From Prorocentrum cordatum (Eukaryota; Sar; Dinophyceae; Prorocentrales; Prorocentraceae), in NCBI GenBank assembly GCA_963575745.1, contig CAUYUJ010017838.1, positions 404,585 to 468,584 on the forward strand: DNA of 64,000 nt, given 5' to 3'. Every line of letters begins with the position of its first letter. Position 1 is the stretch's first letter. Made by a program: the position numbers and the translations under genes. The notes beneath the pieces are model-generated. The model made no database searches. It had not been told where the DNA came from and saw only the letters and a program-made list of their open reading frames with translations. Shown here piece by piece: positions 23,765 through 37,391 of the stretch.

Positions 23765-25430
23765 GAAAGATATGTGCGGTGCGAACAGTTTCAGCGTTTG
23801 TTCTTCGCATGCCAGACGCCTTGTGGACTTCGCACTTCAAACGCATTGTTTTGATTTTGGCAACATCATCTTTAACATGTATCCCTGATTCACAGCGGTC
23901 AATGGCCCCATCGTCGTCGGTTGTAACACAACGCCCCCTTCTGGAAAAGAAAAAAAAAAAACAAAAAAAAAAAAAAACGTGGACAACCCTTTCAATGGGA
24001 GCACGCCAGACTGGACGCAGCGATAATCCACCACCATGCCCCACGGGCACAGAATAGGCTATCACCAAACCCAAGAAGGCATCCCAAATGCCCCAACATT
24101 GGCCCCCAGGCGACCCAAGAAGGTATCCCAAATGCCCCAACGCAGATTAGCCATTAGCCTTTCCCTGGCACCGCTCTCGCTCGAACATTCCTCGCAATTC
24201 GACGCTTGGAAACCGACGGTTTCAATTTCCGCGCTGTCAGTGGGCGTCACTTTCCCCGAATAGGGCACCGCTGGGCACGACGTCGCAATTGACGCCCCGA
24301 AGATAGCAAACCCCAGCTGTTTCTCATATGACGGGGGGAGGGGAGGGGAGTTCCCGCCCGCGCGGTCATCGCGCACGGGGCAACACGGCATGACTCCTGC
24401 CCCGACAACGCGGGCGCGAAAACGGGAATGAAGTTTGGCATTGAGACAATAAATTGGGAACGCTTCAATTCTAGCAACGTTGCAGGGATGTATCTCGGCG
24501 AAGCAATGACACGGCCATCGCGCCATATGCTTGCCACATTGGTTACCACATCAGCAGTGCCCCTGTCGCCCGCACTCTCTCCATTTGAATGTAGCAAGGA
24601 AAATTGCGTAACAGTGTGTTCAAGCATATGCGAAACGTGGAACATAATAATGCAACCCGAAGTGGTTTGCAAAACAACTTTAAAACAACTTCACACAAAC
24701 TCTTCGGGGGGGGAAAACATACGAGAACTGTAGACCATCTTTAAAACAACTTTCCTGGCTTTTCAACATGATCACCCCTCTCCCAGGCATCGCTGAGATA
24801 ACCCCAGACAGGAGAGAGCCGAGGCGGCAACCGCCAGGCAAAAGCGAGGAAGGAATCGGGGGAGGGCCGCGCTCCACGCCGAGGCCCGGCCGAAAGGGGG
24901 GGGGGGGGAGGAAGCCTCCTGGGCTGAAAAGGGGTGGAGGGAGACGAAAGCCTCCGATGGCCTCGGGCAGCGCCCGTCGGGCCCCCCTGTCAAAGGGAGC
25001 ACGTCTCCTCTTCCCCCCTCGGCGGCCACCGTCACACCCCAGCCCTTTTTGCCGAGGGGCAGGCGCGCTCGCCGCAAGGGGGGGGCCTTCGTGATGGTGT
25101 GGAACGCCTTGAGGCGGTTGCCTCGCTCGGTGGTCCTGCGCCCCTGTTGCGGGCAGCAAAACAAGGCGACGCGCGCCCTGCGGTCCGCGCTCAGCCCCTT
25201 TTCGCGCTATGGAGCCGCGGCTCTCATCCTCAGCCCCAGTCAGCCCTCCGAAGAAAATGCCGGCTCCGAGGGGAGGCGCCGCGGCTCCCCGAGGCGCCGC
25301 GGTGCACTCTCGTCACCTGACTATCCTCCGAAGGGACGCAGGCTCCAAGATGCGTCCCAGGTGGCGCCCCAGGAAGCGACTGTCTGCGTGCTTCCCGCTG
25401 GGTCTTGCGTTCTGTCGCGCGCAGGTCCGT
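23765..25430. other. intergenic, no gene seen
   Basis: Contains an A-rich patch (23,947-23,978), CCCAAGAAGGCATCCCAAATGCCCC repeats at 24,070-24,140 and AAAACAACTTTAAAACAAC phrases near 24,670 and 24,740. The GC-rich 24,770-25,430 part has only compositional open frames. Confidence 0.4.
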
Positions 25431-26234
25431 GATGCTGCGTCACGGCGTCCCCCACCCTTCGGCGCTGTGCACTGTGGGGTCCGCTCGCGTGCTCGCCTGG
25501 TCGCTCTCCACGTGATAACGCATGTGGTATGTAGCGTATTCGTTGATGCCGCATATATCCTTTCCATCTGTTGTGCGGGTGCTTCCGCGTGCTGTCGCCA
25601 GGATTCGCATTGCGTCGTCGTCGCCGTCGCTGGTGTCGAGGAAGCGTTTGCCTGTGATGAATAATAGGTCGGTCACGGTGACGGGGATGTGTCTCTCCAG
25701 ATGTTATAATTCATGTGGGGCGGCTGTCGCCACACATGAAAGGCAAGCCGCGTCGTTGGCGATGCACGTGTGCATGAAAGAGATGGCGTCTCGTGCATGG
25801 CCTTGTCATCCGTGATGGTCGTATCGTCGTGTCTACTGGCATCTCTTCTACCCCACGGGCGTTGCTCGTCGCGGAGATAATTGCCGTTGCCGGTGCCCGG
25901 AGTGGACTTCTCGTAGTAGTTGGCGTCGATTGTCCCATTCAGTAAGCATCGTGGATAGCGTTGTTGGTGTGGTCTCGTTGTGCTTCTGGCTCGTGTGGTT
26001 GGCTACGGTGAGTATGCGTACTCGTCGGTGTTGTCGCTCCGCTTGCTGCTCGATGCCGTTGACGATGCGCATAGTGTCGTCACTGTCGGCATTCTGGTCG
26101 GTGATGAGCAGGATAGTAGCCTGGTGTATCCCGTCGTTGCATGGCCCTGCCGTCTCTCCGTCGGTTGTATCGGCTCGCGTAAGTCGTGGGCGTCGATCGC
26201 CTAGTAGGGCGCGTTCCCTCTGTCCTCGTCGCAC
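25431..26234 (-). CDS. coding remnant with two related D-DD-MRI domains
   Basis: Two minus-strand open frames (26,234-25,848 and 25,676-25,440) are protein-like and resemble each other. The first reads ATILLITDQNADSDDTMRIV (about 26,115-26,060), the second TDLLFITGKRF followed by GDDDAMRIL (about 25,673-25,600). Frame-shifted coding sequence joins them around 25,705-25,840. They lie just downstream of the reverse transcriptase on the same strand and may belong to the same element or a neighbour. The hydrophobic strand followed by an acidic cluster suggests a nucleotide- or metal-binding fold, but no family is named. Confidence 0.4.
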
Positions 26235-26450
26235 ATCTTGTCATCCGTCTGCTTGCGGTGGCAGGGGGGCTGGAACAGGGATCATGGAGGTGCCTTCGAG
26301 CTTAACGTCTGCGCGTATTGCGAGTGATGGTCCGTGGAGTTGTACGCAAGGGCGTTCTGCGCAATCTTCGGGTAGTCCTTCGTTTGTGTTGGCCCGACGT
26401 ATATGCATAACCTCCTCGGATCAGTCGTTGGCTGCGTCGTCGTCGAGCCG

Positions 26451-27665
26451 CTAGCTGAACTTCATGGCGAGTGATGCGCGCTGTCTGCTGGCGCACATGT
26501 GTTTGTACAATCGGTTGACCGTCCAGTGCTCCCTCACGCAGACCTGGCATATAGCCCCGTGGATGTCGTTGATTAGATTTTCCTGCTGGCTGTGCATCGC
26601 GCGCATGTGTTTTTGGTGCGCTGCATTGCCGCGCAGGGTTTGCCCGCATTCGCGACACAGGGACCTGCAATCATGTTGGGGGGCTTCGCTGTCAGGCGTC
26701 GGGATGGTGGTGCCGTCGCACATGTCGTGGCGTATGTTGTCGTAGTTGGGCGTGTTGTGGCGCTTGCTGGTGTACGTTTTGATGTGGCGGAGGTCGTCTG
26801 CAATCGTAGTAGACCATCTGCCGCTGTTTTCGATGTCGCAGTCAAGCAAGGCTCTTAATTCAGTCGGGCTGGCGGTAGGTAGCCGTATAATATCTCGCAA
26901 CCTTGCTCGCCGTAGTCTTTGTGGGAGTGTCGCGATGCCTGCCCAGCTGTTGATATCGATGTGGGTGGTATTATCCCGCTGAGTTGTCTGATGGTCAATG
27001 CCCAATGCCATCCTCGCAGATGCTGCGTATGCAATGGCGATCCTGTCCGCGTCCGTCCTTTTTGCAAGTATCCAGGTCCCTGCATTGTATAGTAGCCGTG
27101 GGTAACCAAAGGCACTGAGATACTGTATCTTGGCGGTATTGGTGATCTTGTCGCGCTTGAACACCGTCTTTCGAAGTGGTGTGGTAGCCTCCTTTAGCGC
27201 AAGTTCACGTGCTGCAACTTCCTGGGTAAAGTCGTTCCGAATATTCACCATTGCGCCCAATACGCTGGGTGTTCGCGTGCTAATGACTGTCATCCCCATG
27301 TCCGTGTACTTGTTCTGGTTGGTATGCCTTTGTCTCGCAAGCCATGCTCCGTCCTTGTTGCTGGCGAAGATGGAGTGGGACCTGGTAATGTTGATGGGGA
27401 GTCCTCGCGATAGTGCCGTTCGTATCAGTATCCCCCTCATGGTTTTGACTGTAGTCTCGGTCGCATTGCCGTCGGTGACCGTTGCCATAGCGTTCGCGTC
27501 GTCGGCGAATAATGTTGTCGTCAGATGCTGGGCTTCAAGATAGTGCAGAATACTGGTGAGCTGCCTCGTATTCGTACAATGGCGTCCGCTGCGATGGCCT
27601 CTCCATGATAGTCTTTCGCAACTGCAGACATCAGCGCGTTGAATGTGAAGTCGGCTATAAGTACT
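26451..27665 (-). mobile_element. LINE-like retrotransposon fragment, reverse transcriptase C-terminal half
   Basis: The minus-strand frame ends at 26,451. It contains TTTLFADDANAMA (FADD at about 27,509-27,498), the catalytic box of non-LTR reverse transcriptases. Next come thumb-like sequence (NITRSHSIF, KTVFKRDKITNTAKIQYLSAFGYPRLLYNAGTW in pieces) and two finger-like clusters: C-x2-C-x12-H-x4-H (CRECG...HMRAMH) and C-x2-C-x12-H-x-C (CQVC...HMC). The N-terminal side is cut: a second frame (FTFNALMSAVAKDYHGEA) continues to about 27,660 and then ends at a CTC repeat, so the fingers and earlier RT boxes are missing. This is the usual 5' truncation of LINEs plus one frame change near 27,560. 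Confidence 0.75.
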
Positions 27666-27803
27666 CCTGCTCCGCCTCCTCCGCCTCCTCCTCATTATCC
27701 TCCTTCTCCGCCTCCTCCTCGATCATCACTCAGGCACACGCTGAGGTGACTGACCGGTCCGCCGAGCCAAAATCATCACAATAAGCGTCGCCGCCGCCGC
27801 CGC

Positions 27804-27834
<31 letters not shown>

Positions 27835-27841
27835 GTCGTCT

Positions 27842-27874
<33 letters not shown>

Positions 27875-28130
27875 AAGCCGCCGCAACCACTGCCGCAGCC
27901 GCCGCCGCCACCGTCGTCGTCGTCGTCGCCGTCGCCCCCGCCGCCGCCGTCGCCGCCGTCGCCGTCGCCGCTGTCGCCGCCGCCGTCGTTGTTGTCGTCG
28001 GCGTCGCCGTCGCCGTCGTCCTCGCACCGCCGCCGCCGCCGCCGTCGTCGTCGTCGTTTTCGCCCCTGTCGTCGTCGCCCTCGCCGCCGCCGTCGACGTC
28101 GCAATCGCCGTTTTCGTCGCCGTAGTAGTG
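27666..28130. repeat. CTC then CGT/CGC trinucleotide block
   Basis: CTCCTC/CGCCTC triplets at 27,670-27,730, then CGT and CGC triplets to about 28,130. The translations are poly-Arg/Asp and poly-Ser. The block borders the truncated end of the LINE fragment. Confidence 0.9.
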
Positions 28131-28379
28131 GTAGCACCTGCAATTGCAGTAGCGGTGGAATTGACAGCGGCGTTGGCAGCAGTTGCAATAATAGCAACGT
28201 CAACACTGGCACGGAGAAGAGCACCCCCCCAGGCCCGGGCCGCGAAGCGCTAAGCGCGGCCATCCTCCGCGCCCCTGCTGGCGACCCAGGCCCCCAGAGG
28301 TCTCCCAAGGCCTCTGGTCTCTGGCAAATCACCAGAAACCTCTGGGGGCCCCGGCGGAAGCGTCCCGGAGCCCTCCAGG
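28131..28379. other. short unique spacer
   Basis: Mixed sequence between two repeat tracts. No gene. Confidence 0.35.
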
Positions 28380-28626
28380 GGGCCTCCCCCTCCTCCTCCT
28401 CCTCGTCCTCCCCCTCCCCCTCCTCCTCCTCCCCCTCCTCCTCCGCCTCCTCCTCTTCCTCCTCCATCCTCCCTCCTGGGATCCACCGAAGACCGCCCCC
28501 GCCGTCCTTCGACGTATTGCAGCACTTCTCGGCAGGAAGGAGGGAGGGGGGGGAAGGAGAGGGGAGGGGGGGGGAGGGGGGAGAGGAGGGGGAGGAAGAG
28601 GAGGAGGAGGAGGAGGAGGAGGAGGT
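28380..28626. repeat. facing polypyrimidine and polypurine tracts
   Basis: A CTCCTC/CCCCTC tract (28,385-28,475) and a GGGAGG/GAGGAG tract (28,538-28,626) face each other across about 60 bp. They are complementary enough to fold back on one strand, and each may form triplex DNA. Confidence 0.75.
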
Positions 28627-28894
28627 GCAGTTTTCTCTGGCATGGTTCAAGCACACGCCGCGTTCGCCGACGTCCGCGCGCAGGCGCAGCGGGGCGCCCC
28701 GCTCTCGCAGGTGCCTCTACTATCGAGCGCTGCCGATCCCCCGAGCCCGCGCTATTGCGACCAGACGCCCCGAATGCTGGTCGCCCCCAGCAGCCGCCCC
28801 AGCGGCCGACCCCCACGCTGGTTCGCGCCAGAGGCTGCGAATCATCGCCAGAGGCCAGAATCGTTGGGCGCCATCATCATCACCACATGGCGCT

Positions 28895-31038
<2,144 letters not shown>

Positions 31039-31194
31039 AGGCCCCCCGCCACGCAGCGCGTCCTGGCTGCCGTTCGCAGACCCCGCGCTGAATAAATCAG
31101 CGCTTGAGCCTGCGTGGCCACGCGCGATCGCAGAGAGAGACAAACGTGTCTCTTGGGGCCCAATATAAGAAGTGCCGTCTGCTTTGGGGCATGG

Positions 31195-32400
31195 CTTGTG
31201 CTGTCTGCCAAGTATGCGCGTGTGTCTGGGTTCTTTGTGATGGTGGTCTGGTCTACTTGTCGGCGGAGCCCGCCGTACTTCTTGGCAGGGTAGGGTCACC
31301 TATTGTGTGGTCTGGTCTACTTGTTGCAAGGTATGGTCTACTTTTTGGCAGGGTCTGGCCTAATCTTAGGCAGGGTCTGGTCTACTGTTTTGCAGAAGCT
31401 GGTGTGCTTGCACGCAGGGCTGGGTCTACTTTTTGGCAGGGCTTGGTTTCCTCATGGGTGGTCTGGTCTACTTTTCGGTGGGGTCTGGTCTACTGTTCGG
31501 CAGGGTCTGGTCTACTATTGAGTGGTCTGGTCTACTTGTTGGCAGAGTCTGGTCTGCTTTTTGGCAGGGTCTGGCTCAATTTTAGGCAGGATGTTGCGAT
31601 CGGCAGGGTCTGGTTTATGATCGGCAGGGTCTGGTCCACTGGTTGCCAAGGTTTTGTTTACTTCTGGGTGGTCTGGTATACTGTACGGCGGGGTCTGCTC
31701 TACTGTTTGGCAGGGTCCGGTCTATTTTTGGGCCGGGTGCGGTCTACTATTGGCCAGTGTCTCCTCTACGGTTGGGTGGTCTGGTATACTTCTTGGCAGC
31801 GTGTGGTCTACTTTTGGGTGGTCTGGTATACTTATTGCCAAAGTCTCGTCTACTTTTGGTGGTCTGGTCTACTTTTTGGCAGGGTCTGGTCTACTTTTGG
31901 GTGGTCGGGTCTACTTTTTGGCAGGGTCTGGTCTACTTCTGGGTGGTGTGGCTTGATTTGACGAGTGGTCTGGTCTACTTGTTGCAAGGTCTGGTGCCCT
32001 TTTGGGCGGGAATGCATATTTTGATGGGTGGTCTGGTCTACTTTTCGGCGGGGTCTGGTCTACTTGTGGGCGGGAAGGCTTGCTTTGGTTGGTGGAATGG
32101 TTTACTTTTTTGCAGGGATTGGTTTGCTTATGGGTGGTGTGGTATACTGTTCGGCGGGGTCTGGTCTACTGTATAGTCACGGTCTGGTTCATGTTTTGGC
32201 AGGGTCTGGTCTACTTTTTGGCAGGGTCTGGTCTACTTTTGTGTGGCCTGGTCTACCTGTCGGCAGGGTCTGATCTACTTTTGGGTGGTCTGGTCTACCT
32301 GTCGGCAGGGTCTGGTCTACTTTCGGGTGGCGTGGCTTGCTTTGACGTGTGGCATCGTCTACTTTTCGGCGTGGTCTGGTCGGAGACGTCTGATCTACTT
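31195..32400 (+). repeat. GGTCTGGTCTACTTTTGGG repeat block 1
   Basis: About 1.2 kb of degenerate 20-24 bp units: GGTCTGGTCTACTTTTTGGCAGG alternating with GGTCTGGTCTACTTTTGGGTGG. The unit is nearly stop-free, so frames of 280-350 codons appear (GGLVYFWAGSGLLLGG-like), but the translation is a repeat artefact. Confidence 0.92.
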
Positions 32401-32980
32401 TGCGGCATGCAATCCATCCTATCTCCATCCCCCTCCCTCTTCTCCTTCCTCCTCCTCTTCCATCCTCCTCCTCCTCCTCCCGGCGGCGCGCGGTCCCAGC
32501 GCACTTTGAATTGGTGCCGGCGCAACCCCCCAGTGCTTCGCACCGGCCCCCCAGGAGCAGCCGCCGCCTTACGCCCAGCACGAGGACCCAGCGTCCAAAC
32601 AGCGGCCGCCCCTGGCGGGGAGGGGTTGCGCCAGCCGGGGCCTATAGCCCTGGCATACCCGGGGCCAGGACGTGCAGCCAGAGCGAGATGTAGCCGGCGT
32701 CGAGCGCAGGTCGCCCGCGTCCGGCGCCGCCCGCAGCGCAGCAGTGCCCGGCAGCAGCGCCGCCAGCCGCCCGCTCCGGCCTCCACCCCGCGCCGCGCGC
32801 CGCCCTGTCCGGCGAGCGCGCGTCCCCGGCCTTCGGCCCCCGCGCGCAGCAGTCCGCGCGCAGCAGCGGCAGCAGTAGCAGCCGCCTTCAGCCCAGCGTC
32901 AGCAGCTGCCCGCCCCGCAGCCCCGCGCCGACGCCCAGCGCCGGCGCCGCCCCCTACCCGGGCCCAGCAGTCCTCCCCGC
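32401..32980. other. GC-rich spacer, no gene seen
   Basis: Pyrimidine-rich start (32,420-32,480), then GCGCAGC-rich sequence, downstream of retroelement E. The open frames are Ala/Arg-rich and compositional. Confidence 0.4.
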
Positions 32981-34057
32981 TCAGCGCAGCCCGGCGGCGC
33001 GCCGAAGCTGGCGCGCCACCTGGCGCTGCAGCGCGCAGCTGAGCGCCTTGTAGGCGCGCGCCAGCTCGCCGGGCTGCGCCTCGGGGAGCTCGCGCACCTG
33101 CGCCAGCAGCCACTGTCGCGCCTCAGCTCGCGCACCTCGCGCCAGCAGCCAGCTGTCGCGCCTCAGCGCCCAGTGTCTCTCGAAAGCCGTGAGCCGCTCG
33201 CCCGGGTCACGTCTCGTGTTTCTCGCGCTCGGCCCTGCGCGTAGCCTCTCCCGGCCGTCGCGCCGCAGCCTGGAGCGCCGTCTCGTCGCCTGCCGCCGGG
33301 TGGCGGACCGTCACGTCCACCCACCAGGAGCCGTCCACCTCCGCGTACTGGAGGTCCAACACGGCGCGTTCCAGGACCGGCGGGCCGGGCCCTTCTGCTG
33401 GCCGCCGCGCGCGGTGCCTATCCCAAGCAGGGACTCGTTGTTCGTAAAGGGGCACGCAGTGGCGCCACCTCCCGGCCAAGCTCCCCAGCGTCTTCTCCAA
33501 GTCGCCGTGGCGCCTCACGACGCCCCCGCCAGTCTGGCAAGCGCAGGCGTGGTAGCCGTCTTCGTCCAGCGGGGCCGCGCAGGTCGCGCCGCTCGCCCTC
33601 TGGTTGCAGCAGGTAGCAGAGGCCCGGGCCAGCTCCGCGAGCGAGCACTCCGGCCGCGGCAGCTGCAGGCGGCGGCGCAGAGAGGTGCTCCAGTCAACGT
33701 CCTCCAGGGCGCAGAGGGGCTCCGTCGGGTACTGCAAAAAGCCGCCTGCCCCAGGGCCGCCCGCAGACAGCAAGGTGGCCTTGCTGCGAAGATCCACTCG
33801 CTGCTTGACGGCAGCGTGAGTTGTCTTGTGGATAATCGCAACGACCGTCTTCTGTCGCGTCTCCTCCCGTAGTGCAGCAGCTAGCGGGGCCCCTGGGGAG
33901 GGCTCGGCGCCCTGGCGCCCCAGCTCTGCGCGCGCCTCTTCGAGCTTCGCGCGCGTCTGCGGGAGCGTCTCCAGGGCGTCTGCAAGCGAGGCGGCGCCGA
34001 GGCCGCGCTGCACCTCGCCTGCCGCCTGCGTCCAGGCCGCCCAGTACGCGGCCTCCT
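32981..34057 (-). mobile_element. retrotransposon protein C-terminus (zinc knuckle and nuclease-like)
   Basis: Coding-like sequence runs from about 34,057 (AAYWAAWTQAAGEVQRGL) to TGA 32,981, with one frame change at about 33,207 (EREKHET to DPGERLTAFERHW). It has CC-x8-C, then GYHACACQTGGGVVRRHGDLEKTL (about 33,565-33,500), then RAVLDLQYAEVDGSWWVDVTVRHP (about 33,375-33,300) and a basic end (CALQRQVARQLRRAAGLR). The order C...C, GDH/GYH...C...RH, then D-x-T-V matches the C-terminal region after reverse transcriptase in several LINE families, where a PD-(D/E)XK-like nuclease is proposed. No RT boxes lie upstream, where the sequence becomes a GAG/CTC repeat, so this is a fragment or a domesticated end. 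Confidence 0.55.
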
Positions 34058-34345
34058 CCTCCTCCTCCTCCTCCTCCCCCTCCTCCTCCTCCTCCTCCTC
34101 CTCCTCCTCCTCCCCCCTGCTCCTCCTCCTCTCCCTGCCCCCCTCCCTCCCGCCCTCCTCCTCCATCCCCCTCCCCTCCCCTTCCTCCTCCTCCCTCCCC
34201 TCCCCCTCCTCCTCCCCCCTCCCCCTCCTCCCCCCCCTCCTCCTCCCCCCCCCCCCCTCCCCCTCCTCCCTCCCTTCCTCCTCCTCCGCCCTCCTCCTCC
34301 TCCTCCTCCTCCTCCTCCCGCCCCCCCCCCCCCCCCTCGTCCCCC
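34058..34345. repeat. CTC/CCCTCC pyrimidine tract
   Basis: About 290 bp of CTCCTC, CCCTCC and C runs (up to 16 C). On the minus strand this reads poly-Glu/Gly in frame with the retroelement remnant, but it is treated as a repeat. Confidence 0.9.
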
Positions 34346-34819
34346 CCCCTTTTCCCCGTTGGTTGCTCGGGGCAGAAGACTCCCACTGGGGACCAGGTCG
34401 ACCTCCAGGAGGACGACGACGAGGACTAGCAGGGGCGGGGTGGGGGCAGAGAGGGGAGAGCGAGACGGAGGGGACAAATAGAGCCGGGGGGCAGGCAGAG
34501 GACGGGAAAGTGATGCAGGAGCGAAGTCCCCCGGAGGACGCGGCAGGCAATCCTTTTCTGGTTGCCTGGGGCTTTCCCCGCACGTCGGGCCTCCATCCCG
34601 CTAGAGGCTGGGTTCGGCTGCGCCTTTGCCGTCACGAGGGAGAAGGATAAGCATCAGGAGCAGGGGGGAGAGTATGAGGCATAATGCAGCAGGGAGGCGG
34701 AAGGGAGGACGACGACGACGAGGGAGGCTTATTTCAAAGGGAACGTCGGCGTCGCTCGGACGCGGAATCTGCACATCCGCCTAAACTGGCAGTGGCACCG
34801 GAAAATAAGCGAGAATATT
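34346..34819. other. spacer, no gene seen
   Basis: Downstream side of gene F. It holds one motif copy at 34,597 and GACGACGACGAC at 34,708. A later exon of gene F may lie here; a possible acceptor (CACTGCCAG) lies at about 34,783-34,791. Confidence 0.35.
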
Positions 34820-37389
34820 CCCGCCAGAGGCTGGGCTCGGCACCGAAGGCGCCGAGGGCAAGTGCTCAACGCCGCCCGCGTTTCCAAGGCGTCTGGGGCA
34901 AACCGTACTTACCGTGATCCAGGTAGTGCAACGACTTCGCGTTGCGCCTGATGGTTCCCGCCGCATTCTGCGAGGCAGGATGCTTGCGCTTCTGGATCCA
35001 GACAGGCAGGCCCAGGTAAGCGCGGTAGATATCGCAGCATGAGCACAAGTCTTTCCCGAACCAAAAGAGTTCGGCAAGCGTGATGAACTGGCCATGGCGG
35101 ATCTGCCAGTTCCCGCCAGAGGCTGGGTCTCTCCTCATCAAGCCCGTCTCGCCGCCGCCCTTTCTCATGATCCAGTCCACGTCTTCGTTGGTGAAGTCTC
35201 CTCTGCGGGGCGAGAGCCACGAGTATGTGTCCCAGCTGCGCGAGAATTGGTAATGCCAGTAGCAAGGTTGAAGGATGCTCCCGCCAGAGGCTGGGAAGGG
35301 CTTCCACTCTGTGCGCACAAGCCTGGACTCGCCATCGTGCATCGCCAAAATGTGCTTGACGTAGTCGCGCGTGTCGCGCAGGCGAAAGTCCTCAGTCGTG
35401 GCGACGGGTGTCTCCAACGGTGCCGCCCCCTCCCCCATCCCCCTCCTCGCCCTCGCCCTCTCCCTCCCCTTCCCCCTCCTCGTCCTCTCCCTCCTCGTTC
35501 GCCGACCCCCTCCTGCGTGGGGGGATGCGGGGATGGGTGGAGAGGACGTTGCTGGGGGAGGACTGGGCTTTGGCCTCGCTGGAGACAGCCCCCGCCATTC
35601 CTGCTTGAGCTGCTGCCAATCCTCTGCCTGGAGCACACACCACCAGCCAGAGGCCGGGCTCAAGTCCGGCCACTCCTCGCAGAAGGTCAGACGCTCAGGC
35701 TCCGGATGCTCCTCCATCTGCTTTGTCAGCAAGAACATGTAGTGGACCTTCCTGCTGGCGATGGCCGTGACGACGTCCTCGTTGGCACCGAGGCGCTTGT
35801 CGTTCTTGGAAGGGATTCCCGCGATGATCTCCTCAGCGTCTGGGATCGGGTCCGCGTACGCCTGCAATTCCTGGAGGAGCAGCGCCCGATGCTGGTCGCG
35901 AGCCCTGGCCGTCACCGGTGGCTCCCGAGGGGCACCCGACGCCCGCGAGAGGCTGAGCTGATCTCCGGCCCTTCCCTGCCAGTAATCGCCGAAGTGCATC
36001 TGCCTCTCTTTGGCGCGCACAATCTGGCGAAGCCGCCCCTTCTGCTCCGGCGTCAGCCGCTGCAGTCTCTTGAAGGACACGTGCTGGGCGAGGTCGATCT
36101 CGCCGTCCGCCCCGCCAGAGGCTGGGTCGACTGGACGCGCAGGCCCCGCTCGCGACCTCGAGCGGCGGGGCGCACTGTGCTGCGGCAGCCCTGGGGGGGG
36201 GGGTCGGCTGCGGCCCGGTCTCGGCCTCGCCCTCCTTCTCCCCCTCTTCCGACGCAAGGTCAGAATTCCCATCTGGCTCATAATCAACCTCGTGGACTTC
36301 ACACGACTGTTGCTCGGAAATGCGCGTTACTTCTTGGAGCTGGAAATCCTCGAGGTTGTCGCGGCGCTGGTCGCCGCCTGGCGCCCTGTCCGCAGGCTTG
36401 CCGCAAGCAGCAGCGCCAGCGTCTCCGCTCGCCGCAGTCAGCAGCGCGGAAGCCGCACCGGTCGCGTCGGCGGGCGCCACCGGCGCGGCGGCGGGCGCCC
36501 CCGCCAGAGGCTCGACCGGAGGGGCGTTGTCCGGGGCCGGCGAGTTCGCGTTGTCGCTGGCGTCGTCCGGCGGCGGCGCTGCACCTCCCGCTGGAGGCTG
36601 GGGCCACGCCGTCGGCGGCGCTGCAGTTGCCGCCAGAGGCTGGGGCGCGACGCCGGCAGAAGAAGAGCTCGCAGCGGCCCCGGACCCCCTCTCCTCAGGG
36701 AGAAAGCCGAGCGGCCAGGAACGGGCGGCGTCGGCGACATCTAAAAAAATCGCCTCCGCGTGGGCGAGGTTCTCCGCCGTGGCGGACTTCCCTGCAAACA
36801 GCCACCACATCGCAGCGAGCGGCTTCTTGATGTCGTTTGTGGTCCACCCTACATAGAACTTCGCGCCAGAGGCTGCGAGCGTGACTGACAAATCCCAAGG
36901 GGACTGGTGGTATTTCTCAGCCCGGCCATCCTCGCCCAGGTACTTGGGGTCGAGGGCCTTCTCGACTTTGTGTTGTGTGACGGTGGATACAAGCGGGTGG
37001 CTGTCCAAGAGGGCCCCGATCCGATGGATGCTCGCGTAGTGCTCCATCAAAACGCCGTTGCGGATTCTGGTTTCCAACCGCGCCTCCTCTGGCGCCCCCT
37101 TCGGAAGGGGTGCCCCGCCAGAGGCTGGGGCCCTCACGAGGACAGGAACCACGAGCCTCTTCTGATAGCCCCCGCTCGGTTGCTGGACAGAGTAGTAATG
37201 CCACGGCAGTTGTGCGTTTTTGTTCGGCTTCGCGCTGGTATTCCCGAAAATAATGGTCTCGCTGACTCGGAGATGATTGTCTCGGCGCCACTCCCGCAAG
37301 TGCCCCGCCCGAGGGTGGGGCTCAGCCAAGTCTCCCGCCAGAGGCTGGGGCTCAGTGAATGGATCCTCCGACATCCCGCTGGAGGCTGG
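34597..37389 (+). repeat. dispersed CCCGCCAGAGGCTGGG motif, 14 copies (gene F)
   Basis: Copies or variants start at 34,597, 34,820, 35,112, 35,281, 35,644, 36,111, 36,500, 36,587, 36,630, 36,862, 37,113, 37,302 (weak), 37,334 and 37,374. Most are the CCCGCC...TGGG subtype. Coding readings include DPASGG, FPASGG, SPASGW, EPLAG, QPPAG, QPLAA, AASGA and QPLAG. Two (34,597 and 34,820) lie outside the exon. Confidence 0.9.
34907..34912 (-). other. 5' splice site of gene F
   Basis: GGATCACG/GTAAGT: the exon ends at 34,913. The match to the GTAAGT consensus and the loss of protein-like sequence beyond it support a real donor. Confidence 0.6.
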
Positions 37390-37391
37390 TT
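34913..37391 (-). CDS. gene F: unknown protein rich in the dispersed motif
   Basis: Protein-like from at least ATG 37,374 (MSEDPFTEPQPLAGD; the frame is open further upstream) to the donor at 34,913. The first frame reads to about 36,200, then continues one frame over (VDPASGGADGEIDLAQHVSFKR). The switch coincides with an 11-base G/C homopolymer at about 36,188-36,199, a likely length error. N-terminal part: HYYSVQQPSGGYQKRLVVPV and FYVGWTTNDIKKPLAAMWWLF. Middle: Ala/Pro-rich, then acidic. C-terminal part: LRQIVRAKERQMHFGDYW, KVHYMFLLTKQMEEHPEPE and a CSCCDIYRAYLGLPVWIQKRK stretch. Between about 35,415 and 35,590 the translation is low complexity and may be an intron that happens to stay open. 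No family is recognised. Confidence 0.65.

Noticed and set aside
31104-33042. 285- and 346-codon frames with hydrophobic GGLVYFWAGSGLLL repeats, as if a membrane protein
   Set aside because: The 20-24 bp repeat lacks stops in most phases; the same peptide appears from blocks in both orientations and drifts in frame, so it is a repeat translation.
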